DNA from: Ornithinimicrobium sufpigmenti | GTDB taxonomy: Bacteria > Actinomycetota > Actinomycetes > Actinomycetales > Dermatophilaceae | Direction: 5' to 3' | NCBI RefSeq assembly: GCF_004322775.1 | Contig: NZ_CP036403.1 | Span: 992,001-1,056,000, forward strand | Length of the DNA stretch: 64,000 nt | Part shown: piece by piece, positions 1-10,326 of the stretch | Numbering within the stretch: position 1 is the stretch's first letter | Layout of the letters: every line of letters starts with the position of its first letter | The notes under the pieces: generated by a model | Told to the model about the DNA's origin: nothing | Seen by the model: only the letters and a program-made list of their open reading frames with translations | Databases searched by the model: none | Made by a program: the position numbers and the translations under genes

Positions 1-1898
1 CAGGGGTCCAGCCGTCGGGGGCCCCAGCTGCCGACGTCCGGGGCACCGGGGGCGAGGGGGAGGGGCTGCACGACGACGCGCCCGTCCTGGAGGTGCTGGA
101 CCAGCCCCCAGCCCTCGTCCCGGTCGGGCGCGGACCCCACGGGGGCGGCCCCGGTGAAGGCGACCAGCTCGGCCCCTCCCGGGAGTTCCGGCCCGCCCTC
201 GAGCCGCAGATCGTGGCCCAGCCCGTCCTGGGGGACGCTCCAGGCCCCCACGAGGCGGTGGTCCCCGGTGTGGTCGGGGAAGTCGGCCGCAGCGCGCAGG
301 TCGAGCGGGATGGCCTCCTCGGCGGCCGGCCGCGGCTGCCCCGGCTCCGCCCGCGTGGCCAGCACCTGGACGTCCTGCTCCATACCCTGGGTGAACACCT
401 CGACGGTGACCGTCCTGCGCTGCCCGTCCGGAGGCCGCAGCCGCTCGGGCAGCGGGAACGTCCGGGACGTGCCCGGGAGGTAGACGACCCACCGGCCGTC
501 GCGCAGGTCGAGCTGCTGACCACGCCAGCCGGGGTCCTCCGCCGCCAGGTCCCCGTCGTCGGTCACCGGCAGCCCGTCGACGAAGACGCTCACGCTACCC
601 GCCCGACCCGCCCACACCTGCAGCTCGCTCCCGGCCGAGACGACCAGCGACTCCGCGAGGCGGGTCCGCCCCTCCCAGTCCCGGGGCACCAGCACCTCCT
701 CGACGGCCGCCGCACCGGCCGGGACCTCCGGGGGCTCGGCCCCGCCCGCCTGACCGGGCAGGGGCAGGGTGCCGCTCAGCGCACCCTCGCGGTAGAGGGC
801 CAGCGTCGCCCCGCCGGCGCGAGGCAGGTCACCGAGCAGCTCCACCTGGCCAGGACCGCTGACCGGTACGGCGGTGACCTGGTGCACCGGCGGCCCTTCG
901 GTGCGCCCGGCGCACGGCAGGTCGACGCTCCCCGTGTCGGTGGTCAGCCGGGCCGAGGGCTGCTCGATGTGGGGGTCGGACGGTGGCAGGTCGCACCAGA
1001 GGACGGCGTAGGCGGCCGGCCCCCCGGGCAGGACGTGCCCGGCGTCCCAGGTCAGCTCGCGCACGGGAACGGCGTAGGGCAGGTCGACCACGCTCTGGCG
1101 CTGCAGGCCCATCGCCACGACCGGGGGCTCGCCGTCCTCGCCCAGGTGCCAGCCGTAGGGGGTGAGGTCCGGAACCTGACCGTCGGCATGGGCGTCGGCA
1201 TGGTCGTCGGCGTTGGGCGGGGTGTCGGCCCTGGCGTCGGGCTGGGCGTCGGGCTGGGTGAGCAGCGACCAGAGCAGGATCGCGACCCCGGCCGCGGCCA
1301 CGACCAGCAGCCGCGCGCCCCGTCGACGCGGCCGCTGCGGGCTGCCCGCAGCGGGGGTGCTGGCCTGACCCAGCGCGGCCGGCACCTCGGTTGCGGTCAG
1401 ATGGTGCCGCTCGGCGACCGCGTCGAGCGCTCGCTCCAGACCCGGCACGCCGGGCAGGAGCGCCTCCGCTCGACGGGGGGTCAGGCCCACCGCGGCGGCG
1501 GTCGCACCAACGTCCCAGCCGTGGGCGACGCGCAGGACCGTGACGGCACGGGCGCGGGGCGGCAGCCCGCGCAGGACGTCGTAGGCGTCCGCGTCCCGGT
1601 CCCGAACGGCTGCCGTGAGGACGTCCTCCTGGCCAGGGCCGTCCGGTCGGCCGGCCGTGCGCAGAAAGACGCGCACGAGGTCGGCGCGGAGGGAGGTGAG
1701 AGGGTCCAGCAGGTCGGGCGGGTCGGGCGGCGGAGTGGCCGTGGCGCGCCGGCGCTGGTTGAACTGTCGGGACTGCCGGGGCTGCCTGGGTTGGCGCAGC
1801 ACCTGCCCCACCAGGTCGAGAGCGAGGTCGGCATCGGCGGTGAGCATGACGGCGGTGCGGTGCAGCGCACCGAGGTCGGGGCTGACGCCGCCGGTCAT
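1..1898 (-). CDS. Membrane protein with sigma-70 region-4-like N-terminus (partial, runs off left edge)
   Basis: Open for 632 codons from an ATG at 1898 and continuing past position 1. A GGGAGGA ribosome site lies just upstream. Residues about 105-150 (DVLRGLPPRARAVTVLRVA, then AAAVGLTPRRAEALL) resemble the helix-turn-helix of extracytoplasmic sigma factor region 4. A Pro/Arg-rich linker follows, then one membrane helix at about 194-213 (RLLVVAAAGVAILLWSLL) and a long, Asp- and Pro-rich, probably extracellular region without a domain I recognise. I see no convincing region 2, so it is unlikely to be a working sigma factor; a membrane-tethered regulator or anti-sigma-like protein is possible. 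The gene ends 33 bp downstream of the MscS gene's stop and probably is transcribed with it. Function unknown; the reading frame is secure. Confidence 0.75.
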   Translation of the reverse strand, partial: MTGGVSPDLGALHRTAVMLTADADLALDLVGQVLRQPRQPRQSRQFNQRRRATATPPPDPPDLLDPLTSLRADLVRVFLRTAGRPDGPGQEDVLTAAVRDRDADAYDVLRGLPPRARAVTVLRVAHGWDVGATAAAVGLTPRRAEALLPGVPGLERALDAVAERHHLTATEVPAALGQASTPAAGSPQRPRRRGARLLVVAAAGVAILLWSLLTQPDAQPDARADTPPNADDHADAHADGQVPDLTPYGWHLGEDGEPPVVAMGLQRQSVVDLPYAVPVRELTWDAGHVLPGGPAAYAVLWCDLPPSDPHIEQPSARLTTDTGSVDLPCAGRTEGPPVHQVTAVPVSGPGQVELLGDLPRAGGATLALYREGALSGTLPLPGQAGGAEPPEVPAGAAAVEEVLVPRDWEGRTRLAESLVVSAGSELQVWAGRAGSVSVFVDGLPVTDDGDLAAEDPGWRGQQLDLRDGRWVVYLPGTSRTFPLPERLRPPDGQRRTVTVEVFTQGMEQDVQVLATRAEPGQPRPAAEEAIPLDLRAAADFPDHTGDHRLVGAWSVPQDGLGHDLRLEGGPELPGGAELVAFTGAAPVGSAPDRDEGWGLVQHLQDGRVVVQPLPLAPGAPDVGSWGPRRLDP

Positions 1899-1931
1899 GG
1901 GGCCATCCTCCCGCCCCCGGAAGGTCGCGCG

Positions 1932-2840
1932 CTAGATCTGGGTGTCCCCGAAGCGGAAGGCGGGGCCGCGGACGCCGGCGGCGTCGAAGGCCGCCTTGGC
2001 CCGTTCCCGGATGACGCGGGGGATGGCGAACTGCTCGCCGGGGCGGCACTTGGCGAAGATCCGGATCGTCATGGTGCCCCCGGTGACGGATTCGACGCCG
2101 GCGACGGTGGGGCGCTCCAGCAGCTTCTCGGCCAGCTCGGGGTTCTCGTACACATCGCTGACGACGTCCTGGAGGAGGTCGATGACCCGTTGCGGGGACT
2201 CGTCGTAGGCGACCGAGATGTCGATGCTGGCCTGCGCCCAGCCCTGGCTGCGGTTGCCGATCCGCACGATCTCCCCGTTGCGGATGAACCACACGACACC
2301 CGTGGCGTCGCGCAGCCGGGTGACGCGCAGGGTGACCTCCTCGACGGTGCCGATGGCCTCACCGGTGTCGATGACGTCCCCGACGCCGTACTGGTCCTCG
2401 ATGATCATCATGATCCCGGCCAGGAAGTCCTTGACCAGCGACTGAGCCCCGAACCCCAGGGCGACGCCGCCGATGCCGGCGGAGGTGAGCAACGGGCCGA
2501 GCGGCAGACCGAGCTCGGCCATCACGGTGAGGATCGTCAGGGTGACGATGAGGAAGGTCCCGATGCTGTGCAGCAAGGAGCCCATGGTCAGGGCCCGCTG
2601 GCGGCGCCGCTCGTCCCCGACGTGGGCCGACTGGTCGGTGGCCGTGCGCTCGTGCTCGTCGGCGCGGGCGACCGCCTTGGCGACCACGGTCCTGATCCCG
2701 CGGTTGACCAACCAGCGCAGGAGGAACGCCCCCACGATGATGAGCACGATCCGGAGCGGGGCTCCGAGCAACCAGGCCCGGGTGGACTCCCACGTGTCGA
2801 AGGGCAGGTCCACGTCGAGGGCGAGGATGGGCAGCGGCAT
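1932..2840 (-). CDS. MscS-family small-conductance mechanosensitive channel
   Basis: 302 aa. It would open on membrane tension and release solutes during hypo-osmotic shock. Helices are visible at about 29-47 and 90-110. A Gly/Ala-rich pore helix follows at 117-150, containing the family signature GFGAQSLVKDFLAG. The beta domain follows (GDVIDTGEAIGTVEEVTLR, then VVWFIRNGEI), and the alpha/beta C-terminal region ends in RFGDTQI. The start chosen is the ATG at 2840. A GGAGGT abuts it with no spacing, which argues against it acting as a ribosome site, while GACAAT six bases upstream fits a leaderless transcript. An in-frame extension upstream to 2972 is possible but low in family similarity. 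It is divergent from malQ. Confidence 0.9.
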   Translation of the reverse strand: MPLPILALDVDLPFDTWESTRAWLLGAPLRIVLIIVGAFLLRWLVNRGIRTVVAKAVARADEHERTATDQSAHVGDERRRQRALTMGSLLHSIGTFLIVTLTILTVMAELGLPLGPLLTSAGIGGVALGFGAQSLVKDFLAGIMMIIEDQYGVGDVIDTGEAIGTVEEVTLRVTRLRDATGVVWFIRNGEIVRIGNRSQGWAQASIDISVAYDESPQRVIDLLQDVVSDVYENPELAEKLLERPTVAGVESVTGGTMTIRIFAKCRPGEQFAIPRVIRERAKAAFDAAGVRGPAFRFGDTQI

Positions 2841-2993
2841 ACCTCCATTGTCCGGGACGTGGGATGGGGACAGGGGAGGGGACGGGCACGAACAGACAGC
2901 GGACAGGCAGCGAGGCTGCGCGACCGGCGTTCCGGGTGAAACCTGAGAGACTGGACGCCGTCGTCCTCCCACCCCTCGAGAGGTTGGTCACCC

Positions 2994-5123
2994 GTGACCG
3001 AGCTGCACCCCCGACTGTCCCAGCTGGCCGCCGCGTACGGCGTGGCCACGGAGTTCTCGGACTGGCAGGGCCGCCATACCCCGGCGACGGCCGAGAGCGT
3101 GCTGGCCGTGCTCGGTGCGCTGGGCGTGGACGCCGACGGCGAGGAGGCCGTGGAGCGGGCGCTCGCGGACGTGGAGAGCACGCCGTGGACGCGGGTGCTG
3201 CCGCCGGTGATGGTGGCGACCGAGCGCGACCGGGTGGTCGTCCCGGTCCGGGTCGGGCGGGGGAGCGGCTTCGACGCCGAGCTGGTGCTGGAGGACGGGA
3301 CCAGGCAGCCGCTGGAGGTGACGCCGGGGGAGCGGGAGGCCAGGGAGCTGGGGGACCGGACCGTGGAGCAGACCGACCTGCAGCTGCCGGCCGGGCTGCC
3401 GCTGGGCTGGCACACGGTCGAGGTGCGTACCGGCGCCGACACGCGGCAGATGCCGCTGGTGGTCACCCCGTCCCGCATCCAGCTGCCCGAAAATCTGCAG
3501 GCGCCGGAGGCGCAGAGCTGGGGGCTGATGACCCAGCTGTACGCGATGCGGTCCTCGGCGTCCTGGGGCACCGGGGACCTGGCCGACCTCGCCGACGTCG
3601 GCGCGTGGGCCGCCGGGCTGGGTGCCGACTTCGTGCTGGTCAACCCGCTGCACGCGGCCGAGCCGGTCGGGGAGATGGAGCCCTCGCCCTACCTGCCGAC
3701 GAGCCGCCGCTTCGTCAACCCGATCTACCTGCGGGTCGAGGACGTGCCCGAGGTCGCCTATCTGTCCGCTGCCGAGCGGCAGCTCGTCGAGTGGCACTCC
3801 GACGACGCCAAGCGCTACCTCGACCTGGACATGCTGGAGCGCGACGCGGTCTGGCGTGCGAAGGAGTCGGCGCTGCGGCTGATCTTCCGGCAGCGGCGTT
3901 CTCTGCGCCGCACCCGCTCCTTCCAGGCCTACGTCGAGCGGGAGGGGCGCGGCCTCGTCGATTTCGCGACCTGGTGCGCCATCGCCCAGGAGCACGGCGC
4001 CGCATGGCGCAGCTGGCCCGCCGAGCTGCAGGACCCGACCGGCCCCGCCGTCGAGGCGTACCGGGAGCAGCACGCCGAGGAGGTGGAGTTCCACTGCTGG
4101 CTGCAGTGGAACCTGGACGAGCAGCTCGCGCAGGTCCAGCGGGACCTCCTCGACACCGGGATGTCCCTGGGCGTGATCTCCGACCTGGCCGTCGGTGTCC
4201 ACCCGGAGGGCGCGGACGCGTGGGGCTTGGGCGACGCGCTGGCCCGCGGGGTCACCGTGGGGGCGCCGGCCGACCAGTACAACCAGCAGGGGCAGGACTG
4301 GAGCCAGCCGCCGTGGCGGCCGGACAAGCTGGCCGAGCTGGGCTACGCGCCATACCGGGACATGGTGCGCGCAGCCCTGCGGGACAGCGGGGGCCTGCGG
4401 GTCGACCACGTCATCGGGCTGTTCCGGCTGTGGTGGATCCCGGAGGGCATGAAGCCCTACCAGGGCACCTACGTGCGCTACGACCACGAGGCGATGATCG
4501 GCATCCTGCTGCTGGAGGCGCACCGGGCCGGGGCCGTCGTCATCGGCGAGGACCTGGGCACGGTCGAGCCCTGGGTGCGGGACTACCTCGCCGACCGCGG
4601 CGTGCTGGGCACCTCGATCCTGTGGTTCGAGCGCGACTGGGACGGTGGCGGGGCGTTGCTGCCGCCGAACAGCTACCGCGAGCTGTGCCTGGCCACGGTG
4701 ACCACCCACGACCTGCCGCCGACCGCGGGCTACCTGCAGGGGGTGCACGTCGACCTTCGGCACAGCCTCGGGTTGCTGGAGCGCTCGCTGGAGGAGGAGA
4801 CCGCCGAGGAGGAACGCTCCCGCGACGAGGTCCTGGCTGACCTGCGCCGGCGGGGGCTGCTGCGTGAGGGTGCGCCGGTGGCCGAGCAGGTGGAGGCGCT
4901 GCACGCCTTCCTGACCCAGACCCCGGCCAAGCTCGTCGGCGTCAGCGTCAGCGACCTCGTCGGCGACACGCGGGTGATCAACCAGCCGGGGACCGACGAG
5001 GAGTACCCGAACTGGCGTATCCCGCTCGCCGGTCCCGACGGCAAGCCGGTGCTGCTGGAGGAGCTCTACACCTGGCCCTCTGCCCGCAGCCTGGCGCGCA
5101 CCGTCGACCGCAACCCTGAGTGA
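2994..5123 (+). CDS. malQ: 4-alpha-glucanotransferase (amylomaltase)
   Basis: 709 aa, GTG start. This GH77 enzyme transfers alpha-1,4-glucan segments between maltodextrins in the cytoplasm, as part of maltose and glycogen metabolism. Family motifs are present: the catalytic Asp in LRVDHVIGLFRLWWIPEG (about D471), the acid Glu in VIGEDLGTVEPWV (about E519) and the third acidic site region in TVTTHDLPPTAGYL. The N-terminal 150 residues form the extra beta-rich domain typical of actinobacterial MalQ. It is divergent from the MscS gene. The first unit of a 22-bp repeat array overlaps the stop codon, so the gene runs straight into the array. Confidence 0.95.
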   Translation: MTELHPRLSQLAAAYGVATEFSDWQGRHTPATAESVLAVLGALGVDADGEEAVERALADVESTPWTRVLPPVMVATERDRVVVPVRVGRGSGFDAELVLEDGTRQPLEVTPGEREARELGDRTVEQTDLQLPAGLPLGWHTVEVRTGADTRQMPLVVTPSRIQLPENLQAPEAQSWGLMTQLYAMRSSASWGTGDLADLADVGAWAAGLGADFVLVNPLHAAEPVGEMEPSPYLPTSRRFVNPIYLRVEDVPEVAYLSAAERQLVEWHSDDAKRYLDLDMLERDAVWRAKESALRLIFRQRRSLRRTRSFQAYVEREGRGLVDFATWCAIAQEHGAAWRSWPAELQDPTGPAVEAYREQHAEEVEFHCWLQWNLDEQLAQVQRDLLDTGMSLGVISDLAVGVHPEGADAWGLGDALARGVTVGAPADQYNQQGQDWSQPPWRPDKLAELGYAPYRDMVRAALRDSGGLRVDHVIGLFRLWWIPEGMKPYQGTYVRYDHEAMIGILLLEAHRAGAVVIGEDLGTVEPWVRDYLADRGVLGTSILWFERDWDGGGALLPPNSYRELCLATVTTHDLPPTAGYLQGVHVDLRHSLGLLERSLEEETAEEERSRDEVLADLRRRGLLREGAPVAEQVEALHAFLTQTPAKLVGVSVSDLVGDTRVINQPGTDEEYPNWRIPLAGPDGKPVLLEELYTWPSARSLARTVDRNPE

Positions 5124-5185
5124 CAGAGCACGTCGAACGGCCCGACAGGACACGTGGAAGGGTCCGACAGGACACGTGCGCGGGT
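5120..5185 (+). repeat. 22-bp tandem repeat array, left arm (locus A)
   Basis: Three contiguous 22-bp units at 5120, 5142 and 5164, each built around GACAGGACACG followed by GGAAGGG or a variant. The first overlaps the malQ stop codon. They are the reverse complement of the units at 6362-6478 on the other side of the AbiEi-like gene. Confidence 0.85.
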
Positions 5186-5196
5186 AGACCCGCGAG

Positions 5197-6270
5197 TCAG
5201 GCGGCACGGCGTCGACGGCGGCGAACCTTGAGGGTCTCCATGTTGACGCTCGGCGTGTCGAGAGCGAAGGGGATCCTGCGCCGGTGCTGCTCCCACTCGG
5301 CTCGGGCCATGGTCACGTCGGGGCCATCGCGCATGGCGGCCCAGACCCGTCCGGCGACCAGGTCCGCCTGGCGAAGGATCTCGTCCGGGGTCCATCTGAC
5401 CCCGCGGAGGCCGAGGCTCTCCAGCCGAGCGTGCCGTATCCTCTCCTCCTCGAGCTTGCGCCGGACGGTCTCCTCCACGGACTCGTCGGGCCGGCCGTCG
5501 AGGAAGTACTTCCCGCTCCCGTCCGCCTCGAGGAAGACGCCCTTCTCGCAGAGCAACCCGTCCGGTCGACCCACGAACTGTCCGCCCAGGTCGGTGATGG
5601 TCGGCTGAGCCAGCGGCAGGGGGACGCCCAGCTCGTGCAGCCGCACGAACGAGAAGGACTCGAGCCAGGTCTCCCGCCGAGGATCGCTCAGCGTCACTGC
5701 GGCCATGGCCCTCGGTCGACCTCGCCACCGCCGCTGGCCGTCCAGCACCGCCAGCACCTCATCAAGTGTCAGCAGGCCCTGGCGCCGCGCCGCGTCGAGC
5801 AGCGCGGTCCCGTGCGGCAGTCCGCGGGTGCGCAGGGTGTCGGCGACCGTCCGCGCCAAGGTCGTGACCGGCATACCGTGGACCTCCGCCACCGGGACGT
5901 CGTTCTCGTCGCAGTGGTGGAGTATAACGTCGCCCTCCCGACGCGATCGTGGCTCGCGCTGCAGGCAGGTCAGCTCGACGGGCGAGTCGGGCGAGATCAT
6001 CAGCTCGAGTCCGTGGATGACTGCTGCGGAGGAGTGGCTGGGCACGTGACCAGGGAACCTGCGCAGCGCTACCCTCAGCCGGTCCAGGTGGCGGTGCACG
6101 GTGACGTCCCACGGTGTGCCCTCGAGAGGGGATGGCCGCGCCCGGTACTGACCGTGAGCGACCCGGTCGACCTCGCCTCTCTGCAGCAGGTCCAGGAGCT
6201 GCGCCCGGGTCAGCCCGACAGCGCGCGCCTGGGACGGGGAGAACGGGACGGGTAGTCGGGAGAGGTCCAT
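5197..6270 (-). CDS. AbiEi-type antitoxin-domain protein with DUF559-like C-terminus
   Basis: 357 aa from the ATG at 6270, with AGGGTG upstream. Residues 1-50 (FSPSQARAVGLTRAQLLDLL, then VDRVAHGQYR) match the winged-helix AbiEi_4 domain of type IV toxin-antitoxin antitoxins. The middle region (VTTLARTVADTLR) continues the AbiEi fold. The C-terminus (FVGRPDGLLCEKGVFLEADG, then VEETVRRKLEEERI) resembles DUF559/Vsr-like PD-(D/E)xK endonuclease proteins. Such solitary fusions are common in Actinobacteria and have no proven activity. No AbiEii toxin gene is adjacent. The gene is enclosed by oppositely oriented 22-bp repeat arrays, and it uses GTT and ATA, rare codons in this window, in the stretch DVILHH. 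Both facts suggest that it was inserted. Confidence 0.75.
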   Translation of the reverse strand: MDLSRLPVPFSPSQARAVGLTRAQLLDLLQRGEVDRVAHGQYRARPSPLEGTPWDVTVHRHLDRLRVALRRFPGHVPSHSSAAVIHGLELMISPDSPVELTCLQREPRSRREGDVILHHCDENDVPVAEVHGMPVTTLARTVADTLRTRGLPHGTALLDAARRQGLLTLDEVLAVLDGQRRWRGRPRAMAAVTLSDPRRETWLESFSFVRLHELGVPLPLAQPTITDLGGQFVGRPDGLLCEKGVFLEADGSGKYFLDGRPDESVEETVRRKLEEERIRHARLESLGLRGVRWTPDEILRQADLVAGRVWAAMRDGPDVTMARAEWEQHRRRIPFALDTPSVNMETLKVRRRRRRAA

Positions 6271-6361
6271 GCCCGCACCCTGCCGAGGGCCGCACGACCG
6301 GTCCAGGCCCAGGATCCGGCGGTGTGGACAACTCGCTGGTCCCCTCAGGGATGTGGACGGG

Positions 6362-6478
6362 TGTCCTGCCGAGCCCTTTGGCGTGTCCTGTCGAGCCCTT
6401 TGGCGTGCTCTGTCGAGCCCTTCGACGTGTCCTGTGGGGCTCTTTGGGGTGTCCTGTCGGGCTCTGTGGCGTGTCCGC
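6362..6478 (+). repeat. 22-bp tandem repeat array, right arm (locus B)
   Basis: Five full 22-bp units at 6362, 6384, 6406, 6428 and 6450, plus a partial sixth that runs into the pepN stop codon. Each begins TGTCCTGTCG or a close variant, followed by GAGCCCTTTGGCG. The orientation is opposite to locus A, so A and B look like the two arms of one array split by the AbiEi-like gene. Confidence 0.9.
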
Positions 6479-9058
<2,580 letters not shown>

Positions 9059-9166
9059 GATGCGGGCTCTCCTCGAGGGTCACGGACGGTCCCGTCGAGG
9101 CAGGCGTCCGAGGTATCGGGTGGGGCAGGTCACGACGCCCGCTCCGGCGAGTGACACGATGGTGCC

Positions 9167-9808
9167 ATGACACAGACCACCGCACCTAGCCGTGAGCGCG
9201 CCGAGATGTTCTTCGACCCCGTCTGCCCCTGGGCCTGGATGACCTCTCGCTGGCTGATGGAGGTCGAGCAGGTCCGCGACATCGACGTGACCTGGTCGGT
9301 GATGAGCCTGTCGGTGCTCAACGAGGGCCGCCATCTCGACGAGGGCTACCTCGCCATGCTGAACCGCTCCTGGACCCCCGTGCGCGCCATCATCGCCGCC
9401 ACCCAGGACCTGCCCGAGGACGAGGCCAACGTCCTGCGCAAGAAGATGTACGACGCCTTCGGCCAGCGCATCCACCTCGACGGCCGGGGCACGGAGCACC
9501 TGGACCAGGTCCTCGCCGAGGTCGTGGAGGAGCTGGGCCTGGACCCGGCGATCAACGACGTGGCCGCCACGACCGACGTCGACGAGCAGCTGCGGGCCAG
9601 CCACCAGCGCGCCATGGACCTCGTCGGTGACGACGTCGGCACCCCGGTCATCTCGGTCAACGACGTCGCCTTCTTCGGGCCGGTCGTCACCCCAGCCCCC
9701 AAGGGCGAGGCCGCCGGCCAGCTCTGGGACGGCTGCGTCCTCGTGGCCGCGACGCCGGGCTTCTTCGAGCTCAAGCGCACCCGCACCACGCACCCCGACT
9801 TCTCCTGA
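9167..9808 (+). CDS. DsbA-fold protein of the mycothiol-dependent nitroreductase (Rv2466c) family
   Basis: 213 aa. The thioredoxin-like N-terminus is followed by a helical insertion. The active-site segment is FFDPVCPWAWMTSRWLMEVE, with a single Cys (C20) and Ala (A23) where the mycobacterial protein has the second Cys of CPWC. The late cis-Pro region GTPVISVN is intact. Members use mycothiol and can reduce nitro-compounds; here only a one-cysteine mechanism would be possible. The gene is 12 bp ahead of rpiB. CACGAT ends six bases before the ATG, consistent with a leaderless start. Confidence 0.85.
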   Translation: MTQTTAPSRERAEMFFDPVCPWAWMTSRWLMEVEQVRDIDVTWSVMSLSVLNEGRHLDEGYLAMLNRSWTPVRAIIAATQDLPEDEANVLRKKMYDAFGQRIHLDGRGTEHLDQVLAEVVEELGLDPAINDVAATTDVDEQLRASHQRAMDLVGDDVGTPVISVNDVAFFGPVVTPAPKGEAAGQLWDGCVLVAATPGFFELKRTRTTHPDFS

Positions 9809-9820
9809 GAGGACCCACCG

Positions 9821-10288
9821 ATGCGCGTCCACCTCGGCGGTGACCACGCCGCCTACGAGCTGCAACGTGACCTGGTCACCTGGCTGGCCGAGCAGGGTCA
9901 TGACGTGGTGGACCACGGACCGGTCGACTACGACGCCCAGGACGACTACCCCGTCTTCGTGCTGCGTGCCGCACAGGCCGTCGCCGACGACCCCGGCTCT
10001 CTCGGTGTGGTCCTGGGCGGCTCGGGCAACGGCGAGCAGATGGCCGCGAACAAGGTGGCCGGGATCCGCGCGGCACTGGCCTCCACCCCGCAGCTCGCCC
10101 AGCTCTCCCGGGAGCACAACGACGCCCGCGTGCTGTCCATCGGCGCACGGTTCGTCTCGGTCGAGGAGGGCCGGGAGATCGTCCGGGTCTTCCTGGAGAC
10201 GCCGTTCTCCGGCGAGACGCGCCACCAGAGGCGCATCGACATGCTGACCGCCTACGAGACCGACGGCACTCTCCCGCCGATCCCGTGA
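9821..10288 (+). CDS. rpiB: Ribose-5-phosphate isomerase B
   Basis: 155 aa. It interconverts ribose 5-phosphate and ribulose 5-phosphate in the pentose phosphate pathway. RpiB/LacA signatures are the N-terminal VHLGGDHAAYELQ and GGSGNGEQMAANK near residues 66-78. The C-terminus RHQRRIDML is typical of the family. AGAGGA precedes the ATG. It follows the nitroreductase-like gene closely and is followed 38 bp later by mgtE, so the three may be co-transcribed. Confidence 0.95.
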   Translation: MRVHLGGDHAAYELQRDLVTWLAEQGHDVVDHGPVDYDAQDDYPVFVLRAAQAVADDPGSLGVVLGGSGNGEQMAANKVAGIRAALASTPQLAQLSREHNDARVLSIGARFVSVEEGREIVRVFLETPFSGETRHQRRIDMLTAYETDGTLPPIP

Positions 10289-10326
10289 CAACGCCGTGAC
10301 CTTCCCGTGACACGGGGGACCGCCCG

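Noticed and set aside
93..2939. A 948-codon plus-strand open frame at the left edge
   Set aside because: It runs antisense to the partial membrane protein and the MscS channel, whose motifs are unmistakable.
5197..6270. A complete AbiE toxin-antitoxin pair
   Set aside because: No AbiEii nucleotidyltransferase gene is adjacent on either side; only a solitary AbiEi-type gene is present.
10289..10326. Magnesium-sensing leader ahead of mgtE
   Set aside because: Only 38 bp separate rpiB and mgtE, which cannot hold such an RNA element.
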